A stretch of DNA of 64,000 nucleotides, from NCBI RefSeq assembly GCF_003671495.1, contig NZ_RCHN01000020.1, positions 124,001-188,000 on the forward strand. Reading direction: 5' to 3'. This document shows positions 54,601 through 62,924 of this stretch, one piece after another. The notes below the pieces were generated by a model. That model saw only the letters and a list, made by a program, of their open reading frames with translations. It searched no databases and had not been told where the DNA came from. The DNA is from Ketobacter sp. (GTDB lineage Bacteria; Pseudomonadota; Gammaproteobacteria; Pseudomonadales; Ketobacteraceae). Position 1 is the stretch's first letter. The number at the start of each line of letters is the position of its first letter. Both the position numbers and the translations under genes were made by a program.

Positions 54601-55255
54601 TGGCGAAGGTGCGCGCTGCGTGTTTGGCTTCGCGGTCTGACACCGCATCCTTGCGGCCGCGCAACAATCCATACAAACGACGCAGATAGGCGCCCTTCTT
54701 GTCGTACACTTCCACAGCGGACTTGCCGTATTCCCGGCACAACAGATCCACCACATCCGTCAACGGCACCACATGCTTGCCATCCTGGTATTGACGCACG
54801 AACTGGTCCAGATACAGGGCCTGGCCGGGCACACACAGAAAGATCAGCTGATCCTGGCGGGCCTGCCGTTGCTGGCCGGCACTGTCCAGGTGGGCACGGG
54901 CCCCCAACACTACGCTGAACGCTTCGCCCTGCTCACCGGCGCTGGGCGTGAACACCCCCACCAGGTAGGCATCCGTCTGTTGCGGCCGTGCGTAACTGCC
55001 GTCATCACAGCCCAGCACATAGGACGCCAGGGTACGCACCTGTTTACCACCCCGCCCTCGCTGAGTGGTTTCATCCTGGCCGGGGTTATAGTTGAAGAGA
55101 TTTTCATGGGCCGCCGTCATCAGGGTCTGGATGCCGTCTGCCGCCGTGGTTTTGCCCGAGCCGTTGCCACCGGAGAACAGATTCACCCGGCCGAACTCCA
55201 CTTCTGTCTGTGGAATATTGCCCCAGTTCACGTAAATCATTTTCTTCAGATACAT
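51620..55255 (-). CDS. mksB: MksB condensin subunit (SMC-like ATPase, JetC homologue)
   Basis: The 1211-residue SMC-like ATPase has an N-terminal Walker A G-G-N-G-S-G-K-T-T (29-37), long coiled coils on either side of a central hinge (about 520-700), an ABC signature G-S-G-G-Q (1074-1078) and a C-terminal Walker B V-L-V-D-E-A (1108-1113). This is the MukB-like/MksB/JetC layout. It acts with MksF and MksE to compact and segregate DNA. Three bases separate it from mksE, and the pseudouridine synthase follows, so the JetD/MksG nuclease of Wadjet clusters is not at this place. Confidence 0.9.
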   Translation of the reverse strand: MYLKKMIYVNWGNIPQTEVEFGRVNLFSGGNGSGKTTAADGIQTLMTAAHENLFNYNPGQDETTQRGRGGKQVRTLASYVLGCDDGSYARPQQTDAYLVGVFTPSAGEQGEAFSVVLGARAHLDSAGQQRQARQDQLIFLCVPGQALYLDQFVRQYQDGKHVVPLTDVVDLLCREYGKSAVEVYDKKGAYLRRLYGLLRGRKDAVSDREAKHAARTFANFMAYKPVKSINEFVADEILEKKDLGEAIRTVSDLMKTIHGMEEESRSIIQSLEILERSAQACKTYTGHWVQRQVLDYQEAQRALQVKQRAYVNCRQKQSALQGEIKERDNRLDVNKARRLETHDQIVSLEAQRRGVSVLNEKDELARQVEQMQQELAHKAQPLLAQDHQIHDNIKLANALQTLLSQHSWGAELPALEARPLKEKLRKVIQSGHGAKVDLANLFGKDWVDLAPLEASLDQAIEVEKIHNQLCSELQGSLDDSKPSLRDLVAQLRADTERALQNRQKQLQQKEREIAQLETRQVSYPPQVEVALAAIREQCPQAEPRVLCDYVEVEDPQWQMAIEGYLGGARFGIVVHPEYEAQAISIVRNLPGRRSAARVVQGGRAEKDAQRLSNPRDSIIDILSFQHKTVEFYLKASYGNVVRVDDAQALREVARGITREGLAAGNYSLWRCDIPDSELVFGQYARDRALAAKQQEYQDLLIQAQTAQGNLEAMQRLFKAIEGIKRIDYATLMQGILALHRRLRQTEKTLNELDTGEFQVLDQELSLLRDKYSQLEADLKQLENEKGRLAQEYDAEVALGRKLADEQDKLIEHAEAREMAVRGITRIHPQFDVEATLQQADATLVVNEQGFYQDELQQLDRQLTATASELYEALLRHNQYCNPADVIVYDPQVETLHQAVFFKRINEVAQEVDNIANRLKNNVLVEKYGQLAKLKDRFNETFVSHLCHSIYQAINEGERALTDLNRELEHHRFGTDRERYYFAWRWVPEFKEYWRFFKEVSQLPNIGDGSSLFDMNLPKALLAVRDKLVAMLLDEDEQKAMRELQRIADYRNYRSYDIFKEPEGKQPIALSQYGTGSGGQLETPAYIIRSAAVTSAFRFNEGNTHLRMVLVDEAFSKMDETRSREVIHYLTDALGLQLVFIMPTSKSGPFMDVISHQAVFTKCPANRKVGELNTRVLVDRKRCNQDKIAELWEQSRQNIRDQVTLDFMEGIS

Positions 55256-55258
55256 GAT

Positions 55259-55972
55259 TTATTCAGCCTCTTCGGAACGGGTAAACAGGGTGGAGGCCAA
55301 CGGGCCTTCAGAATCATCGGCGGCGTCCTGCTCGGTGGCAGGCAGCTCACCGCGAATCTGGTCCAGCACTGCCTCACTCACATAGCTGGTGATGGAAGGA
55401 CGAATCTTGAGCCAGGCGTCATCCACATTTTCCTCAGCATTGGCAATAAAATGGATCAGCCGCAACTGCCGCAGACGACGGAACAACTGGGCCCGCTCGG
55501 TCTTTTTTTCCGGCAGGCTGCGGTTCAGCAGATTCCGCAGCGCAATGCCCAGGGCTTCCAACGACAGCAGCACACAGCCCTGATCATCCACCTGCCCTTC
55601 CCGCAGCGCCTTGTCGTATTCCGCCCGCAACACCAGCACCACAGCAACCTCCTGCTGGGTGAGGCCGGCTCGGAAACCACCGGCGAACGCCTGGTTATCA
55701 TCGTCCGGCAATCCCGGCACCCGGGCACCCGGCGGAAACACCCGCACAAAGCCGAACCGGGTGTCGTGCTGAATGCGCACTTGTAACGGGCTCAGGTAAT
55801 CCAGCACCAGGGGTTCCAGCTGAACGTAACGATCGTACAACAGGGTTTCCACCTGGCTTTCATCCCGGCTTAATACGCCGTAATCCAGCAAACGAATCAA
55901 TAGCTCACTGAATTCATCCAGAGTGAAGCGCTTGGCGTTCAGGGTCTGCTGCAATTGCTCAGTCAATTTCAT
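55259..55972 (-). CDS. mksE: MksE condensin subunit (JetB homologue)
   Basis: The 237-residue protein belongs to the winged-helix MukE/MksE/JetB (DUF4194) type: [44 protein letters not shown] at the N-terminus and [32 protein letters not shown] in the middle. MksE binds the kleisin-like MksF and modulates loading of the complex on DNA. The start overlaps the mksF stop by four bases (ATGA). Confidence 0.85.
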   Translation of the reverse strand: MKLTEQLQQTLNAKRFTLDEFSELLIRLLDYGVLSRDESQVETLLYDRYVQLEPLVLDYLSPLQVRIQHDTRFGFVRVFPPGARVPGLPDDDNQAFAGGFRAGLTQQEVAVVLVLRAEYDKALREGQVDDQGCVLLSLEALGIALRNLLNRSLPEKKTERAQLFRRLRQLRLIHFIANAEENVDDAWLKIRPSITSYVSEAVLDQIRGELPATEQDAADDSEGPLASTLFTRSEEAE

Positions 55973-57426
55973 AAGTCGTCGGTATCGGTTTCCGGTTTGG
56001 CTTTCTTGATCAGTTCAATCTCGAACACATCGAAACAGGCAAAGTAGTCGTTGGCGGCGGTTTCACCGGTGGGTGTCACCACAAATTGATAGTCGCTGTC
56101 CACCGCCTGATAGGAGGCCGTTTCGATGGCATGGGACATGGCCAGCACATCCCGCGCGCTGCGCAACGGCAGATCCCGGGTACTGACCCGGTTGCCACCG
56201 GCCATGGCGGTAATCAGATAATCGTGCAGGCCTTCGTGGTGCGTAATAAAGGCCTGATCCAGTTGCTGCTGCAGGGCCACGTCCCGCAGGGCATCGTCTT
56301 CCACCTCACCGGCCTCATCAATGCGGGTGTAGAGCACCTGCTCCCGCCGCTTCTGCTGCAGCCTCACCTGATCCGGGTCCAGCCATTGCAGGTGCAGGCC
56401 CGCCAGGGCGTCACCGGCGCCGGCCAGCAGCTGATCCTGTTGTGACCGTTCCAGTTGGGCCAGCTCTCGACACACATCCACCACGCTGTTGTTGCGTTGG
56501 CTGGTGAGGTACGAGAGCTGTCGGATGATGATGTCGGCCCGTTTGGTAAAACTCTGCAAGGCCCGCCGCAACGCCGGCAACATCAATTCCGCTGCATTGC
56601 GCATACGAATCTCAATGGCATCCAACACAAAGTAGAGTACGGACTGGCCGGGTTGAATCAGCTCCGGCGCCAACTCCCGCAGTTTCAGTTCTGCTTCCCG
56701 TTTGAATTCCTTGCGCTTGCGGCGGATCTTGTCAATCACTGCCTGAATCGCATCCCGGTGCTTCTCAACACTGTCCGCCGACAAGCGAATGGACACATCC
56801 GGCTGAAAACGCTTTTCCATGAACTCAAAGAAATGGTCCGTGGCCTGCTGCACCAGCAGTTGGGTTTCCACCTGGCGTACCAGCTCCCGCTTACGCTCTT
56901 CCAGCTCGGCAATCACATCGCTGAAATCACTGATGATGCGTTCGGAATACTCGTAGGCATCCATCAAGTCATGCACTTCGCCACGACTGAGAAACGCTTC
57001 CAGCGCATTCAATGTATTGCGGGTATTACGGTGCCGGGTGCGCACCGATGCCGTGCCCATTTCCGACAGGCTTTGCGTGATCATGCGCCCCACCCGGGTG
57101 AAGGGAAAGGTGCTTTGCAGGGTGGCTTGATCCACCTGCTTCTCCATCCAGCCGGATTCCAGCAACTGATTCAGAATCCACGAGGCCTGCTCGCGTTCGG
57201 ATTTAAAGCGGGTTTCGTTACCGTACTCACCACTGTCCAATTGCGGGGCCCGGGCCAGTGCCTCTTCGAAAATCTCGATCACCTGATCCCGCTGCAGGGA
57301 TTCTCCATAGTCAGCGCGGGCACTGTACAGGCGCTCATAAAGCAGGCGTAGGCATTCCAGGATCTGTTCGCGGTATTTACTGGTGAGGGGTCGGAAAAAC
57401 TGGCTGCGGTCTTCACTAAAAAACAT
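55969..57426 (-). CDS. mksF: MksF condensin subunit (kleisin-like, JetA homologue)
   Basis: The 485-residue protein is the first gene of the mksFEB operon. It has the MksF/JetA (DUF5716-like) pattern: [40 protein letters not shown] at the start, a long helical middle ([33 protein letters not shown]) and a C-terminal winged part ([18 protein letters not shown]). Kleisin-like proteins bridge the two heads of the SMC dimer. The order mksF-mksE-mksB is that of Pseudomonas and of Wadjet jetABC. Confidence 0.85.
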   Translation of the reverse strand: MFFSEDRSQFFRPLTSKYREQILECLRLLYERLYSARADYGESLQRDQVIEIFEEALARAPQLDSGEYGNETRFKSEREQASWILNQLLESGWMEKQVDQATLQSTFPFTRVGRMITQSLSEMGTASVRTRHRNTRNTLNALEAFLSRGEVHDLMDAYEYSERIISDFSDVIAELEERKRELVRQVETQLLVQQATDHFFEFMEKRFQPDVSIRLSADSVEKHRDAIQAVIDKIRRKRKEFKREAELKLRELAPELIQPGQSVLYFVLDAIEIRMRNAAELMLPALRRALQSFTKRADIIIRQLSYLTSQRNNSVVDVCRELAQLERSQQDQLLAGAGDALAGLHLQWLDPDQVRLQQKRREQVLYTRIDEAGEVEDDALRDVALQQQLDQAFITHHEGLHDYLITAMAGGNRVSTRDLPLRSARDVLAMSHAIETASYQAVDSDYQFVVTPTGETAANDYFACFDVFEIELIKKAKPETDTDDL

Positions 57427-57562
57427 AGGTGTGCAACATAGGTTGGCGCTAACGGCATCGCTCTTATCATAAGGTGTTTATGATAGGTGGAATGCCGCCA
57501 AGCGCCAATCTTTATTACGCTATACAGCGCAACTACCAGGGCAACCCGTGCATATTGAACCG

Positions 57563-58333
57563 CTACAGCGCGTAATTCTGGTTAAGGTACTGGAGTATGT
57601 CCGCCGATTCGAACATTCTGGTATCCCGGTTGGGGTCGATCAGGTAAGGCACCTGAACATTTCCCACCTCCGCCAGCATGGACGAACGCTTGGTGTTCGG
57701 CAGCGGCTTGTACTCCCCCAGGTGCAGGCGGAAGGTGGCCGGACCCACATCGGCCCGCTGCTGCTTGCCGATGTTCACCAGCGTGTAGGGGATCTCCAGC
57801 TCACACAACCGCTCCCGCACCAGACGCGAATATGGGCTGGATTCAAAGCTGTACAGGGTCATGTCCTGATCCACCGCTTTGGAAGGCCGCACCTCCAGCC
57901 CCAGGGAGCCCCGCACCACCGTGGCCAACTTGGATTTGACCACATTGGCGCCGGTGGCCTTCAGCTGGGCCGGCACCGGTCGATTCCCGTATTGTTCGAA
58001 CAGATACTGGACGATGGCATCGCTGCCCTTGATCTGGGTGCCGGTGTTGGGGTCCACCAGATAGGGCACCTGATCCGAACCGCTGATTTCCATCAGGCGG
58101 GTGCGAAAACGGGTGCCCCCCAAGGGGATGGGCACGATGCGCACATCCAGATTCAACTCGGTCAAGGCCTCCCGCACAAAACGGCAATGGGCGCAGCCTT
58201 CACGATCAAACAATTCCAACAGTTGCGCCGGTGGCTGCACGGAGCGGCTGGCACTGCTGCCCCGCCAGCCCCGCAGGGTGGAGGCAAGCACGGAAGACCC
58301 AACAGCTCTGGCTCTTTGTAGATCAAACGACAT
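57563..58333 (-). CDS. tandem glutaredoxin/GST-N-terminal-domain protein
   Basis: The 256-residue protein has two thioredoxin-fold domains in tandem. The first (about 40-120) has the motif G-C-A-H-C-R, a CxxC redox pair, and VPYLVDPNTGTQIKGSDAIVQYL. The second (about 155-250) has S-S-P-Y-S-R in place of CPYC and VPYLIDPNRDTRMFESADILQYL, both showing the cis-Pro and glutathione-binding Ser-Asp segments. It may act as a glutathione-dependent oxidoreductase with one redox-active and one binding domain. ATG 58333 (MSFDLQRA) is chosen with AAAGGAAA upstream; the longer frame adds six residues. Confidence 0.82.
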   Translation of the reverse strand: MSFDLQRARAVGSSVLASTLRGWRGSSASRSVQPPAQLLELFDREGCAHCRFVREALTELNLDVRIVPIPLGGTRFRTRLMEISGSDQVPYLVDPNTGTQIKGSDAIVQYLFEQYGNRPVPAQLKATGANVVKSKLATVVRGSLGLEVRPSKAVDQDMTLYSFESSPYSRLVRERLCELEIPYTLVNIGKQQRADVGPATFRLHLGEYKPLPNTKRSSMLAEVGNVQVPYLIDPNRDTRMFESADILQYLNQNYAL

Positions 58334-58567
58334 AGGCTTTCCTTTCTTCATGCATGTTCATTGCAGCGGTAAATGGAGTGTATGCCGGCGCAGTATGCAG
58401 CTATTCAAACGGGCCTTCAATATTTGGGACCGGGTCACATTCACCAGCCCCGGGAAAATGTCAGGCTATTTTATATACAACTTTAACAAAACGTAACAGA
58501 CAGGCCCGCAGCCATCGCGCTACTGTTGAGAAGACTGACCTGAAATCAGCAAACTGCGGGGGGCACC

Positions 58568-59032
58568 ATGACCAATACTACGGATACGGCTTCCATCATT
58601 GACTATCGTCTGGCGCATCGCCTCACCCGTCGCCACGACATCGCCTTCCTCAAGGCACTGGCCAAACACCTGGACATGGAGCAGGTGCTGATTTCTGATG
58701 ATGCCCAATCGTGGCTCGACAACAGCAAGTGCCACGCCAACGACATCATCAGCAAACTGCACGTCCTGCTGGAAGTGGACAAAAACGAGAAGAAACGTCA
58801 CTACGGCTTTCAATACCGCAACCAGTCCATGGCGTTCCAGATCGTCTATATTGACCGCGCCGCCTGGGACCGCCGCCTGTACCGGGAACGGCTCACCGGC
58901 GAAAACACCCGCAAAGTCCAGCGCATGCTGCACCTGTTCCTGTTCGACGAGATCCATGTCTCCCGCGCCCAACGCCTGCAGATTGTTCGTGATATGATGA
59001 TCGACCATGAACCGGCAAATGAACTGGCCTGA
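58568..59032 (+). CDS. small protein of unknown function
   Basis: The 154-residue, charged protein has no signal peptide or membrane helix. Segments such as RLAHRLTRRHDIAFLKALAKHLDMEQVLI and FQIVYIDRAAWDRRLYRERLTGENTRKVQRMLHLFLF suggest a helical fold with a basic middle. I do not recognise the family. GGGG lies just before the start and codon use is like the neighbours, so it is probably a real gene. A start 52 bases before the P-x-I repeat protein's makes the two a likely operon. Confidence 0.6.
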   Translation: MTNTTDTASIIDYRLAHRLTRRHDIAFLKALAKHLDMEQVLISDDAQSWLDNSKCHANDIISKLHVLLEVDKNEKKRHYGFQYRNQSMAFQIVYIDRAAWDRRLYRERLTGENTRKVQRMLHLFLFDEIHVSRAQRLQIVRDMMIDHEPANELA

Positions 59033-59083
59033 TCCCACCCGGGTTTATTGTGAGGATGAGGCCACTGCACTGGGGAGCCCCAC

Positions 59084-59596
59084 ATGGCAAATCTGTTTGA
59101 AATTTTCGAGAACCTGCTCAGCGGCGACACACCACCGACACCGCCGTCCATCAACGACCTGAATTACACCCTTTCCAATATCCGTCTCGACAATTTCCCC
59201 ACCATCAACACCAATTCCAAGTTCAGTATCGATTCCATTCCCAACATCAACACCCATGTGTCCGCCAGCGTCGACAAGCTGGCACCGATCAATCTGAATG
59301 CGGCGGTGACCGAGCTGCCGGAAATCAAAGCCAAACTGGGGGCATCGTTCGCCTTGGAGAAACTGCCCGACATCAACATCAGCGCCGGCATCAAAAGCTT
59401 GCCCAAAATCCTGCTTGATGCCGGCCTTAACGATCTGCGGGTGAAGGAGCTGGCCCCCATCAACCTGCAGTTTTCGCTGAAGCCCGCGCGGCTGAAACTG
59501 CCGTTCGGCTACAGCTTCAAAGTGGGCATTTTCGGCCTGGAGATTTTCTCGGTGCAGATGCAAGGGGAAGTGAAAGCGGAGCTGGATGATCTGTAG
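59084..59596 (+). CDS. unknown protein made of P-x-I repeats
   Basis: The 170-residue protein has no match I recognise. Residues about 35-150 contain seven units that each begin Pro-x-Ile (PTI, PNI, PIN, PEI, PDI, PKI, PIN) and run 11-18 residues, ending in Leu/Ala before the next Pro. Units alternate polar and hydrophobic residues, e.g. PNINTHVSASVDKLA and PDINISAGIKSL. A short repeated beta or solenoid fold is likely. A proline-rich N-terminal part (GDTPPTPPSIND) precedes it. There is no signal peptide. It ends with an acidic tail. Confidence 0.6.
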   Translation: MANLFEIFENLLSGDTPPTPPSINDLNYTLSNIRLDNFPTINTNSKFSIDSIPNINTHVSASVDKLAPINLNAAVTELPEIKAKLGASFALEKLPDINISAGIKSLPKILLDAGLNDLRVKELAPINLQFSLKPARLKLPFGYSFKVGIFGLEIFSVQMQGEVKAELDDL

Positions 59597-59655
59597 CGGG
59601 TGCTATCTTTAACGGGTTCTTTCTTTGACGGGTACTACGGGGGGAAGTGGGAATC

Positions 59656-59746
59656 TGGCGGTCAGGGAGGGATTCGAACCCTCGATACGCTATAAACGTA
59701 TACACGCTTTCCAGGCGTGCTCCTTCAACCGCTCGGACACCTGACC
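59656..59746 (-). tRNA. tRNA-Ser(GGA)
   Basis: On the minus strand the seven-base acceptor arm GGTCAGG (59746-59740) pairs with CCTGACC (59666-59660), and discriminator G and an encoded CCA follow (59659-59656). The anticodon loop C-T-G-G-A-A-A gives anticodon GGA, which reads UCC/UCU serine codons. The long variable arm and T-arm G-G-T-T-C-G-A-A-T are typical of tRNA-Ser. A sigma-70 promoter at 59806-59834 drives it. Confidence 0.95.
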
Positions 59747-59760
59747 AGACTCTCGTTAGC

Positions 59761-59787
59761 GCAGACTCGTCCTAACACGCAGACTCG
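59761..59787. repeat. short direct repeats upstream of tRNA-Ser
   Basis: GCAGACTCG occurs at 59761-59769 and again at 59779-59787, and CAGACTC is found once more at 59747-59753. They lie between the tRNA promoter and the tRNA, in the leader that is removed during maturation. No inserted element is visible. Confidence 0.4.
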
Positions 59788-59805
59788 CCCTCACAAGAGG
59801 CGCGT

Positions 59806-59834
59806 AAGATACTGGTTTTGGCAGGAAAGATCAA
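59806..59834 (-). promoter_or_regulatory. sigma-70 promoter of tRNA-Ser
   Basis: On the minus strand TTGATC (59834-59829) and TATCTT (59811-59806) are spaced by 17 bases and followed by a GC-rich stretch like stable-RNA discriminators. The start would be near 59799, giving a leader of about 50 bases. Confidence 0.6.
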
Positions 59835-59847
59835 CGGCTATTCGCGG

Positions 59848-60399
59848 TCAGCCGCGATATTCGACAATTTCGTCAAGGGGCTGCAGGTCCGCCGCCCGGG
59901 GCTCCCCCTCAACCGTGCCGGTATAGAGAAACCCGATAATCTGCTCGTTGTCCGCCAGCCCCAAATGGGCCCGTACACTCTCCGTTTCCGTCATCTCACC
60001 GGTGCGCCACATGGTGCCAAAGCCCAACTCCTTGGCCGCCAATTGCAGGTGCTGGGTGGCAATCCCCACCGCAACCTGCTGTTCCCAAACGGGTACTTTC
60101 TTATGCTCCCAGTCCAGGGTGGCGATACTGACGATGATCATGGGCGCCCGCAGCGGCATGGAACGCAGCCGCAGCCGCTTGGCCTCATCCGCCTCCGGCT
60201 GCGAGGCCTCAAACGCGTGCCCCAGCTGCACCAGGGCTTCCCCCTGCAGCACAATAAACCGCCAGGGGCGCAGGCGGCCATGGTCCGGTGCCCGAACGGC
60301 GCATTTGAACATCTGCTCCAGTTGGGCGCGATCCGGGCAGGGTTGGGCCAGCTTGGGGTTGGATACCCGCTCCAGCATGCTGTTGATTATGTTGCTCAT
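59848..60399 (-). CDS. nitroreductase family protein (YdjA-like)
   Basis: The 183-residue FMN-dependent enzyme is a short single-domain nitroreductase like YdjA. Conserved stretches are RAPDHGRLRPWRFIVLQGEAL (FMN contacts near residues 36-56), GIATQHLQLAAKELGFGTMWRTG and LGLADNEQIIGFLYTGT. It reduces nitro compounds or quinones with NAD(P)H. The tRNA-Ser promoter begins 14 bases past its stop on the same strand. Confidence 0.9.
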   Translation of the reverse strand: MSNIINSMLERVSNPKLAQPCPDRAQLEQMFKCAVRAPDHGRLRPWRFIVLQGEALVQLGHAFEASQPEADEAKRLRLRSMPLRAPMIIVSIATLDWEHKKVPVWEQQVAVGIATQHLQLAAKELGFGTMWRTGEMTETESVRAHLGLADNEQIIGFLYTGTVEGEPRAADLQPLDEIVEYRG

Positions 60400-60645
60400 A
60401 GTTCGCCTTAAGATGAGGAAAACTGAATAGATATTGACCTGAAACCGGGGTCAGACCAAGGCAGCATCATAGCGTATCTGGAGCCCTGCTTCACGCCGTG
60501 CTTCATGTCCTGACAGGAATTCGGTGGCAAGCCGCCCCTGGGCACTTTTTGACCACCAATCCCTGAAACTTTGAGCCAGTTCTCATAGCGTTCACAAAAT
60601 CCTGCTAATACTTAAGGACAACCCAATCGGAGTAGGGCCTCAGGT

Positions 60646-61365
60646 ATGAAGACCCATAACCTGCATTCCTGGAACGTATCCCTGGAGAACGCACTGGCGA
60701 TTCAGAAGAACCTGCGTGCCTGGATCATCACCGAAGGTCAGTGCCCCAGTCCCCGTCTGGTAGGGCGGATCTCATTGCTCTCCAGCGCGGAGAGTGACGA
60801 ATCCACTACCGTGCAGGCTTGCATCACGGTGGTGGAAGCAGCCACCCAGCGCCTTTTGGAACGCAAGGTGGCGATCAAGGCCACGGCGTTTCCACTGCAC
60901 GCCGGGCTTTATTCCTTTCGCACCATGCCTGCCGTAGTGGCGGCCCTCAATAAACTGAAACGGGTGCCGGATGTGTTCATCTGCGATGGCCGCGGCATCA
61001 CCGGAGAGGATCGTTTCGGGGTAGCCTCCCACGTAGGCCTGGTCACCAGTGTTCCCACCATTGGCATCCGCTCGGTGCGCCCCAAACACATCAGTGGAAC
61101 CTTGAGCGCAGAACGGGGCAGCTTTCTCCGCGTGTCCGAAGGTGGACAAGTCGCTGCTGTGCTGCGGGTGCTGGAAGGCGTGGACCCCATCCTGGTCTCC
61201 CCCGCCCATCGGGTCAGTATGGAAGAGGCCGTCGCCCGTATTCTGGAATACATACCGGAAACCACCTCAATCCGTGAATATTTACAGGCGATTTACCCCG
61301 AAGCAGGCCATACTAGTGAGACGCCGGTGCAATTACGGCTGGTCAAGTCAGCCGCTGGTCGGTGA
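60646..61365 (+). CDS. endonuclease V (Nfi) homologue, probably catalytically inactive
   Basis: The 239-residue protein has the endonuclease V fold pattern: an N-terminal helix LENALAIQKNLRAWI, DVFICDGRGIT (D114 equals the third catalytic Asp), FGVASHVGLVTSVPTIGI, and VSPAHRVSMEEAV with His 188. Three expected elements are missing. The first Asp of the G-x-D motif reads G-R-I (Ile 42), the Glu after S-F-R is Thr 93, and the PYIP wedge is replaced by F-P-L-H. Active EndoV needs that Asp and Glu to bind Mg2+. It may therefore bind deaminated nucleic acid without cutting. ATG 60646 is the only good start. Confidence 0.82.
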   Translation: MKTHNLHSWNVSLENALAIQKNLRAWIITEGQCPSPRLVGRISLLSSAESDESTTVQACITVVEAATQRLLERKVAIKATAFPLHAGLYSFRTMPAVVAALNKLKRVPDVFICDGRGITGEDRFGVASHVGLVTSVPTIGIRSVRPKHISGTLSAERGSFLRVSEGGQVAAVLRVLEGVDPILVSPAHRVSMEEAVARILEYIPETTSIREYLQAIYPEAGHTSETPVQLRLVKSAAGR

Positions 61366-61522
61366 TTGACTCTTTACAACAAAAAGGAAGTTGTTCGCAG
61401 GTTGCCAACCGCTTAAACTTCCCACTAAACTGACAAAACAACTTGAATTTCGTTATCAAAGCCCTTGAAATACTTAATATTTGGATCCCCAAAGGTGCTT
61501 TATTCGGCGTGGATAGAGATGG

Positions 61523-62923
61523 ATGCCTAGCAAGTTTGCACTCGACATAACACCTGAGACACTGATTAATAAAGACCTGTCACCGTCTTATATCCGTATT
61601 TTTGCTTATCTGCTGGTGACCCTCACCCTGGTCACCGCCATTCTGGCCAACGATCTGACCAAGCAGCTCTGGTGGGCACCGGTGGTGTCCTTCGTCTATC
61701 CCTGGCTGAGTCATTTCACCACCTCCGGCTGGCAACGAACCCAACCGGCCCGCGCCAACGCCAGCCTGATCATGCTGGACGCGGCCATCGCCGGGGGCGG
61801 TATTGCGCTGTTTCAGTTTGACCCTGCCCTTTCCCTGTTCCTGTTTTTTATCGTCAGCGCCGGCACCATCACCATTGGCGGTGTTTTCGGCTGGATCATG
61901 AGTGGGCTCGCCATTTTGTTGGGGGCGATCATCGGGATTGCCCTGTTTAAACTCAATGAGTTTTCCCTGCAGCCGCCCAATGTGGCCACCCTCACAGTGG
62001 GGCTGTTGAGCCTGACGGTGTACGCCACGGCGCTGGGCTATTTCTCTTTCAAGCAGGCCCGCACCCTGATTTCCATTCAGGATGAGCTGAAGCGGCGCCA
62101 GAAGGAATCCGCCAACCTGTCGCGCAAGCTGTCCAAGTACCTGCCACCCCAGGTGTGGGGCTCCATCTTCTCCGGCCAGACCGATGTCAAACTGGAAACC
62201 CAGCGTAAAAAGCTCACCGTGTTCTTTTCCGACATCAAGGGTTTTGCCGAGATCTCCGAGGAGCTGCAGCCCGAGGCCCTCACCGACCTGCTGAACAGCT
62301 ACTTCACCGAGATGTCGCGCATTGCGCTCAAATACGGTGGCACCATTGATAAGTTCGTGGGCGACGCCATCCTGATTTTCTTCGGTGATCCCACTTCCCG
62401 CGGGCAAAAGCAGGACGCCATCGCCTGTGTGTCCATGGCCCTGGAAATGCGTAAAAAGATGAAACTGTTGCGACAGCAATGGCGCAAGGAAGGCATCAGC
62501 AAACCACTGCAGGTGCGTATGGGCATCAACACCGGGTACTGTACCGTGGGTAACTTCGGCGCCGAAACCCGCATGGATTACACCATCATCGGCCGTGAAG
62601 TGAACCTGGCCAGTCGCCTGGAGTCCGTCGCCCAGCCTGGCGAGATCCTGATTGCGGAATCCACTTACAACCTGGTGCGGGATGTGATCATGTGTCGGGA
62701 CCGCGGCCAGATCAACGTCAAGGGTTTCAGCAAAACCGTGGCCATTTATGAAATCGTGGACCACCGCAAGGAACTGGGGGCCACCCAGAGCTTCCTGGAG
62801 TGTGAGAAAGACGGCTTCACCCTGTTCGTGGACATCGACAAGATCCGCAATTACGACAAGGACACCGTCGTGGAAGCGCTGGAGGAAGCCGCCAAGCGCA
62901 TACGGGACAAGTTGATCGTCTGA
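61523..62923 (+). CDS. class III adenylate/guanylate cyclase, membrane-bound
   Basis: The 466-residue protein has six N-terminal hydrophobic helices (about 25-185) and a short helical linker leading to a class III cyclase domain (about 225-400). The two metal-binding Asp residues are in VFFSDIKGFAE and KFVGDAILIFFGD. MDYTIIGREVNLASRLE is the transition-state and dimer region, with residues like those of bacterial adenylate cyclases. It should make cAMP in response to a signal sensed in the membrane; guanylate cyclase activity is not excluded. One base separates the stop from the AbgT-type start, so the two are probably one operon. Confidence 0.85.
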   Translation: MPSKFALDITPETLINKDLSPSYIRIFAYLLVTLTLVTAILANDLTKQLWWAPVVSFVYPWLSHFTTSGWQRTQPARANASLIMLDAAIAGGGIALFQFDPALSLFLFFIVSAGTITIGGVFGWIMSGLAILLGAIIGIALFKLNEFSLQPPNVATLTVGLLSLTVYATALGYFSFKQARTLISIQDELKRRQKESANLSRKLSKYLPPQVWGSIFSGQTDVKLETQRKKLTVFFSDIKGFAEISEELQPEALTDLLNSYFTEMSRIALKYGGTIDKFVGDAILIFFGDPTSRGQKQDAIACVSMALEMRKKMKLLRQQWRKEGISKPLQVRMGINTGYCTVGNFGAETRMDYTIIGREVNLASRLESVAQPGEILIAESTYNLVRDVIMCRDRGQINVKGFSKTVAIYEIVDHRKELGATQSFLECEKDGFTLFVDIDKIRNYDKDTVVEALEEAAKRIRDKLIV

Positions 62924-62924
62924 T

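Noticed and set aside
50771-57426. Complete Wadjet anti-plasmid system
   Set aside because: jetA, jetB and jetC homologues are present, but no JetD-like nuclease follows; the next gene is a pseudouridine synthase.
59656-59834. Integration site at tRNA-Ser
   Set aside because: The direct repeats are short and lie in the tRNA leader; no integrase and no duplicated tRNA 3' end were seen.
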